Of a DNA stretch of 64,000 bases, positions 60,799-64,000 are shown piece by piece. Origin of the DNA: Myxococcota bacterium (lineage in GTDB: Bacteria; Myxococcota_A; UBA796). Each line of letters starts with the position of its first letter. The first letter of the stretch is position 1. Position numbers and translations under genes: made by a program. The notes under the pieces are model-generated. The model saw nothing but the letters and a program-made list of their open reading frames with translations. It was not told where the DNA came from and made no database searches. The DNA is taken from positions 29,321 through 93,320 of the forward strand of contig JAQXDW010000069.1 of the NCBI GenBank assembly GCA_029251165.1, written 5' to 3'.

Positions 60799-61202
60799 CA
60801 GACCGAGCATGTCGAGCTGCGAGGGGTGCGGAGCCGTTCTTCACGGGAGCAGCCTCTCCAGCGCTTCCCGTCAGGGGCAACCACAGCGGGTGCAGGGCCA
60901 CTGGGCTCAGCGGCAACCCTTGAGCCTCCGCCGCACCGCCGGGATAGCCCACAGCCATGACGAAGCGGGATCCTCTGAGTCTGGACGTGGTCGCGCTGGC
61001 GATCTGCTCCTTCGAGCAGGACCGTCCGCTCCACACCCTGTGCACCGGACGGACGGAGCCAGGCCTGATCTTCAGCGTCCACCCTCGGCGGGGCCACAGC
61101 CGGGAAGCGGTGACCGCCGCTGTCGTCTTCTGCGACGCTTCCGTCGGGTCCATCGCCGCGGCCCGAGTCGGCTCCAGCGTCGTCCAACCATCGAGCTGAC
61201 CC
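60799..61202. other. 404-base gap; one weak open frame (60957-61199)
   Basis: No recognised gene. A forward frame at 60957-61199 (80 residues, LDVVALAICSFEQDRPLHTL, AVVFCDASVGSIAAARVG) has hydrophobic stretches but no ribosome site, and a second frame from ATG 60809 begins SSCEGCGAVLHGS, zinc-ribbon-like. They may be remnants of one broken gene. Two conflicting frames and no family match leave the region unresolved. Confidence 0.35.
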
Positions 61203-62573
61203 ATGGAACGCATCACCGATCAGGGCATCATCACCGGCTACCTCACCGATGCCTCCAACACCCACGGCCACGCCGAGGTGCTGGTCCGGCCCCGGACCGT
61301 CGCCGAGGTCGCGGCGGTGCTTGCGCACTGCCAGGCTACCGCCACGCCGGTCACCGTCACTGCTCGGCGGACCTCAACCACTGGTGCACCGGTACCAGAC
61401 GGCGGCTGGCTGCTCTCCATGGAGCACCTCGACACCATCTATGGCCTCCACGAGGTCGGCGGCGGCGCACTTCTCGGGGAGTATCAGGCACACGTCGCGC
61501 AGCTGGGGCACCTGTTCCCGCCCGATCCCACCTCTCGGCACGAGTGCAGCATCGGCGCAGCCATCGCCTGCAACGCCAGCGGGGCCCGATCCTTCCGCTA
61601 TGGCCCGACTCGGCCCTGGATCGAGGCAATCGAGGTCGTCCTGCCCGACGGCACCATCCTGCCCCGCATCGACCGCGCCACGCCGATCCCGGGAGACTGG
61701 CCGCAGCTGGCCTGGAGCGAGCCCGCGGTGAAGACAGCGGCGGGGTACTTCCCGGCGGACAACCTACTCGATCTCATGATTGGTCAGGAGGGAACTCTCG
61801 GTGTGATCACCCGGGCCTGGACCCGCACTGTGCCGGCTCCGATCGGTGTGCTCTCCCTGATCGCGTTCTTCTCCGATCTGCCCTCGACCCTGGCGATGGT
61901 CGCGCGTGCCCGGAGCGACGACGCCCTCCGCCCTCGGGCGGTTGAATTCTTCGACCACAACAGCCTCGCGATGGTTCGGGACCGGGTGCCAGACATCCCC
62001 GTGGCGGCATGTGCGGCGCTGTTTATCGAGATCGAGCATGACGGAGAGGCGCCGCTGGAGGCGTGGTGGGATGCGCTCGTTGAGGTCGATGCGCTTGCGG
62101 AGGACACCATCGTCGCGGAGGACGAGCGCGGGCGTGCACGGCTGCATGCTGTTCGCCATGCGATCCCAGCGGGAATCAACGAGCAGGTGGTTGCAAACGG
62201 GATGCCCAAGGTCGGCACCGACTTTGCGGTGCCCCATGCCCACCTCGCAGAGATGATGGCGCGCTACCACGCCGTTCCGCTGCGCCACGTCCTGTTCGGG
62301 CACATCGGTGATGCGCACCTCCACCTCAACATGCTGCCGACCACGCCTGAACAGCTCGCGGAGGCGAAGGCGCTCTACCGCGAGCTTGCGCTGGCGGCGG
62401 TGGCAGTGGGGGGCACGGTCTCGGCGGAGCATGGCATCGGCAAGCTCAAGCGCGAGCTGCTGGCGGACATGGTCGGCGCGGAGGTCATCGCGGCATTCCG
62501 CGCGCTCAAGAGGCACGTTGATCCCGCCTGGGTCCTGGGACAAGGCACAATGCTCAGCCACATGATCGATTAA
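61203..62573 (+). CDS. FAD-linked oxidase, D-lactate/glycolate dehydrogenase type
   Basis: A 456-residue vanillyl-alcohol-oxidase-fold flavoprotein oxidising a 2-hydroxy acid. N-terminal FAD-binding: VLVRPRTVAEVAAVLAHC, TARRTSTTGAPV, IGAAIACNASGARSFRYGPT, MIGQEGTLGVITRAWTR. C-terminal: RHVLFGHIGDAHLHLNMLP, with the metal/substrate histidines, and SAEHGIGKLKRELL. These are the GlcD/D-LDH motifs. ATG start; no electron-acceptor gene is adjacent. Substrate not fixed. Confidence 0.92.
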   Translation: MERITDQGIITGYLTDASNTHGHAEVLVRPRTVAEVAAVLAHCQATATPVTVTARRTSTTGAPVPDGGWLLSMEHLDTIYGLHEVGGGALLGEYQAHVAQLGHLFPPDPTSRHECSIGAAIACNASGARSFRYGPTRPWIEAIEVVLPDGTILPRIDRATPIPGDWPQLAWSEPAVKTAAGYFPADNLLDLMIGQEGTLGVITRAWTRTVPAPIGVLSLIAFFSDLPSTLAMVARARSDDALRPRAVEFFDHNSLAMVRDRVPDIPVAACAALFIEIEHDGEAPLEAWWDALVEVDALAEDTIVAEDERGRARLHAVRHAIPAGINEQVVANGMPKVGTDFAVPHAHLAEMMARYHAVPLRHVLFGHIGDAHLHLNMLPTTPEQLAEAKALYRELALAAVAVGGTVSAEHGIGKLKRELLADMVGAEVIAAFRALKRHVDPAWVLGQGTMLSHMID

Positions 62574-62632
62574 TCTGTAAGGACTGAACACCCCGAGCCG
62601 TTGTCTGGTCGGGTGGACAAGGAGGCACCCTG

Positions 62633-63220
62633 TTGAACGTCCCGAGCACGGACACTGTCCCCCTTCCGGAGGAGCAGGAAGTCATCGAGCGGCTCAAGGT
62701 GGGCGACCGTGCGGCAGCTGGGACCCTGTACCGCTGGTACGGAGATCGGATCTACCGTCAGGTCATCCTCCCCAGGCTCCCGGTGAGAGAGCTGGCAGAG
62801 GACGTCCTCAAGGACACGTTTCGCCTGGTCCTCGAGCGAATCGAGCAGTTCAAGCCACAACAACGGAGCATATTTTTCTGGATTCGACGCATCGCCATCA
62901 ACCGCTCCATCGATGTCTACCGGTCGTACCAGCGCACCCGGCGGATGGAGGAGCGGATCGTCGCAGCCGATGCGGTCGATCGAACCATGTCTCAGGCGCC
63001 GCCTCGTCCGGATCGCAAGCCGGAGATCGAGGAGACAAAAGACATGGTCCGGCGGTCACTCGACAAGCTCAATCCGCGCTACGCCATGGCCCTCAAGCTG
63101 CGGCTGATCGAAGATCGGGATCGAGAAGAATGCGCGGAAATAATGAATGTATCCCTCGGTAACTTCGACGTAATTCTCCACAGGGCCTCCAAGGCCTTCC
63201 GCAAGGTGTACCCACCGTGA
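62633..63220 (+). CDS. ECF-type RNA polymerase sigma factor
   Basis: A 195-residue alternative sigma factor. Region 2: AGTLYRWYGDRIYRQVIL, ELAEDVLKDTFRLVLER and IFFWIRRIAINRSIDVYRS; region 4: SLDKLNPRYAMALKLRLIE and EECAEIMNVSLGNFDVILHRASKAFRKVY. The TTG start follows AAGGAGG. The stop overlaps the GTG start of a membrane protein with anti-sigma features (GTGA), so the two form a signalling pair. Possible autoregulation cannot be judged from the upstream sequence. Confidence 0.9.
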   Translation: MNVPSTDTVPLPEEQEVIERLKVGDRAAAGTLYRWYGDRIYRQVILPRLPVRELAEDVLKDTFRLVLERIEQFKPQQRSIFFWIRRIAINRSIDVYRSYQRTRRMEERIVAADAVDRTMSQAPPRPDRKPEIEETKDMVRRSLDKLNPRYAMALKLRLIEDRDREECAEIMNVSLGNFDVILHRASKAFRKVYPP

Positions 63221-64000
63221 GCGACAACCACCAGGCAGAACTTCTCGCACGCTGGCTCTCTGAGTCGGGGCGCGGTGAGCCAGCTCCTACGGGGCTGGAC
63301 GAAGACGCCGTGGAGGCTGTCCTCGCCCTGCGCCCGGATCTGGCGCCCCCGGCGCGGGTCGACATCGACGACATCCTCGATGTGGTCGAGGAGGGACCGT
63401 TCGCGGAGACGGGGGAGGGTGCAGCGCTCGCGGACTGGCTCGACAGCGGCACGCTAAGCGACGCCATCGATGCGGACGTCCAGGAGGCGGTCTTCGCCCT
63501 GCGTCCTGGCCTCGCGGCCGCTCCTCGGGTCGACATGGACGACATCTTCGGCGCAGTGACCACGGGACCGTTCGCTCAGGATGCTGCACCGGAGGTCGCG
63601 CCGGTGGTCTCGCTGATGGAGGCTCGCCAGCAGCGTGCATCCCGGCGTCGGTGGTGGGCGCCGGTCGGTGCTGTCGCGGCGGCTGCGGTCGCGCTGCTGA
63701 TGGTCAATCCGGTGGTCATGACCCTCCCCGAGCCCACCATGGATCTCGCCCTGGAGGCACCGTCCCCGACCCTTGAGGCGAAGCGGGCCCCGGCGGCTGA
63801 GGCGCCGGTCGCAGCCGCGCCGCCCCCTCGTCCGTCAGGCGAGGCGCGCTCGGACGCCCGAGAGTCGCTCAAGGAGGCCCCAAGCTCAGGCGCGACGAGC
63901 GAGGCGTTCGTCTCCGAGAGCGAGCCGGATCCGGTGGCCTTGGAGCCCACCAGCAGCCCGCGCGCGAACTCCACAGCGTCCCTGGCTGGCGCAGCGTCCC
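63217..64000 (+). CDS. Probable anti-sigma factor, 3' end cut by window
   Basis: GTG start overlapping the sigma-factor stop; at least 261 codons are open to the window edge. The cytoplasmic part contains two copies of a module of about 55 residues: LARWLSESGRGEP...AVLALRPDLAPPARVDIDDIL and LADWLDSGTLSDA...AVFALRPGLAAAPRVDMDDIF, each ending E/T-x-GPFA. Then one transmembrane segment (WWAPVGAVAAAAVALLMVNP) and a Pro/Ala/Glu-rich extracytoplasmic part. No zinc-anti-sigma motif. Context, topology and overlap favour an anti-sigma factor. The duplicated module is unfamiliar to me. Confidence 0.72.
   Translation, partial: MSDNHQAELLARWLSESGRGEPAPTGLDEDAVEAVLALRPDLAPPARVDIDDILDVVEEGPFAETGEGAALADWLDSGTLSDAIDADVQEAVFALRPGLAAAPRVDMDDIFGAVTTGPFAQDAAPEVAPVVSLMEARQQRASRRRWWAPVGAVAAAAVALLMVNPVVMTLPEPTMDLALEAPSPTLEAKRAPAAEAPVAAAPPPRPSGEARSDARESLKEAPSSGATSEAFVSESEPDPVALEPTSSPRANSTASLAGAAS

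Noticed and set aside
62574..62632. ECF-type autoregulated promoter (GAAC...GTCT)
   Set aside because: The two elements are only about 13 bases apart, shorter than the usual 16 or so.
1..64000. CRISPR array, transposase, integrase or phage genes
   Set aside because: None seen; the only tandem repeats are coding repeats and the CGAA microsatellite.

Overview
The window looks like a contig from a high-GC Gram-negative bacterium of the Myxococcota or a close relative. This is inferred from three things: two secreted proteins with MYXO-CTERM-like tails (a Cys near a hydrophobic stretch and terminal Arg cluster), an unusually large share of surface or periplasmic lipoproteins rich in Asp/Thr/Gly, and frequent GTG/TTG starts in dense, often overlapping gene strings. 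No phage, transposase or CRISPR array was seen.

Layout. 1-4.2 kb: a histidine kinase cut by the window edge, a stand-alone 5'-3' exonuclease and a class III aminotransferase. 4.3-5.8 kb: a decayed DUF1800/DUF1501 pair, fused by deletion and carrying a tetranucleotide microsatellite. 6.0-16.7 kb: a surface-glycan locus with two sulfotransferases, two sugar epimerases, a WecG-type transferase, a GT4, a Wzx-type flippase, WecB and WecC; together these point to a ManNAcA-containing, possibly sulfated polysaccharide. 16.8-21.7 kb: a DUF3604 protein, an unknown lipoprotein, and a tandem array of four paralogous Cys-containing lipoproteins that I cannot place in any family. 21.9-29.9 kb: ThiG with a ThiE/TenI protein, a B12-binding radical SAM protein, a TMTC-like membrane protein coupled to a GT4, two small Cys-rich lipoproteins, asparaginase and a HEAT-like protein.

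30-41.6 kb: two PKD-domain lipoproteins, a propeller-like protein and a GT39-like membrane protein, then tRNA-Leu(CAG) with promoter and terminator, then a probable surface operon (two beta-propeller lipoproteins, a beta-barrel protein, a DUF4097-like lipoprotein). 41.7-46.9 kb: a subtilase, a glutathionyl-hydroquinone reductase, a DUF11 lipoprotein and an outer-membrane-type protein. 46.9-53.3 kb: an MpaB-family oxygenase, a reverse-strand string of Lgt plus SRPBCC/START-like exported proteins, and two envelope proteins. 53.5-64 kb: RecJ, an MCE/ABC-permease/TPR-lipoprotein string, an RCK-type ion channel with an unusual selectivity filter, a methyltransferase-like protein, an FAD-linked oxidase and an ECF sigma factor overlapping a probable anti-sigma factor that runs off the end.

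The recurring theme is envelope building: Lgt makes lipoproteins, many loci encode them, and two glycan-related loci decorate the surface. The strongest candidates for something undescribed are the four-paralogue lipoprotein array (19.5-21.7 kb), the beta-propeller surface operon with a possible sigma-54 promoter (36.6-41.3 kb), and the microsatellite inside the DUF1800 remnant. All sequence was read by eye, so exact start choices and short-site positions may be off by a base or so.
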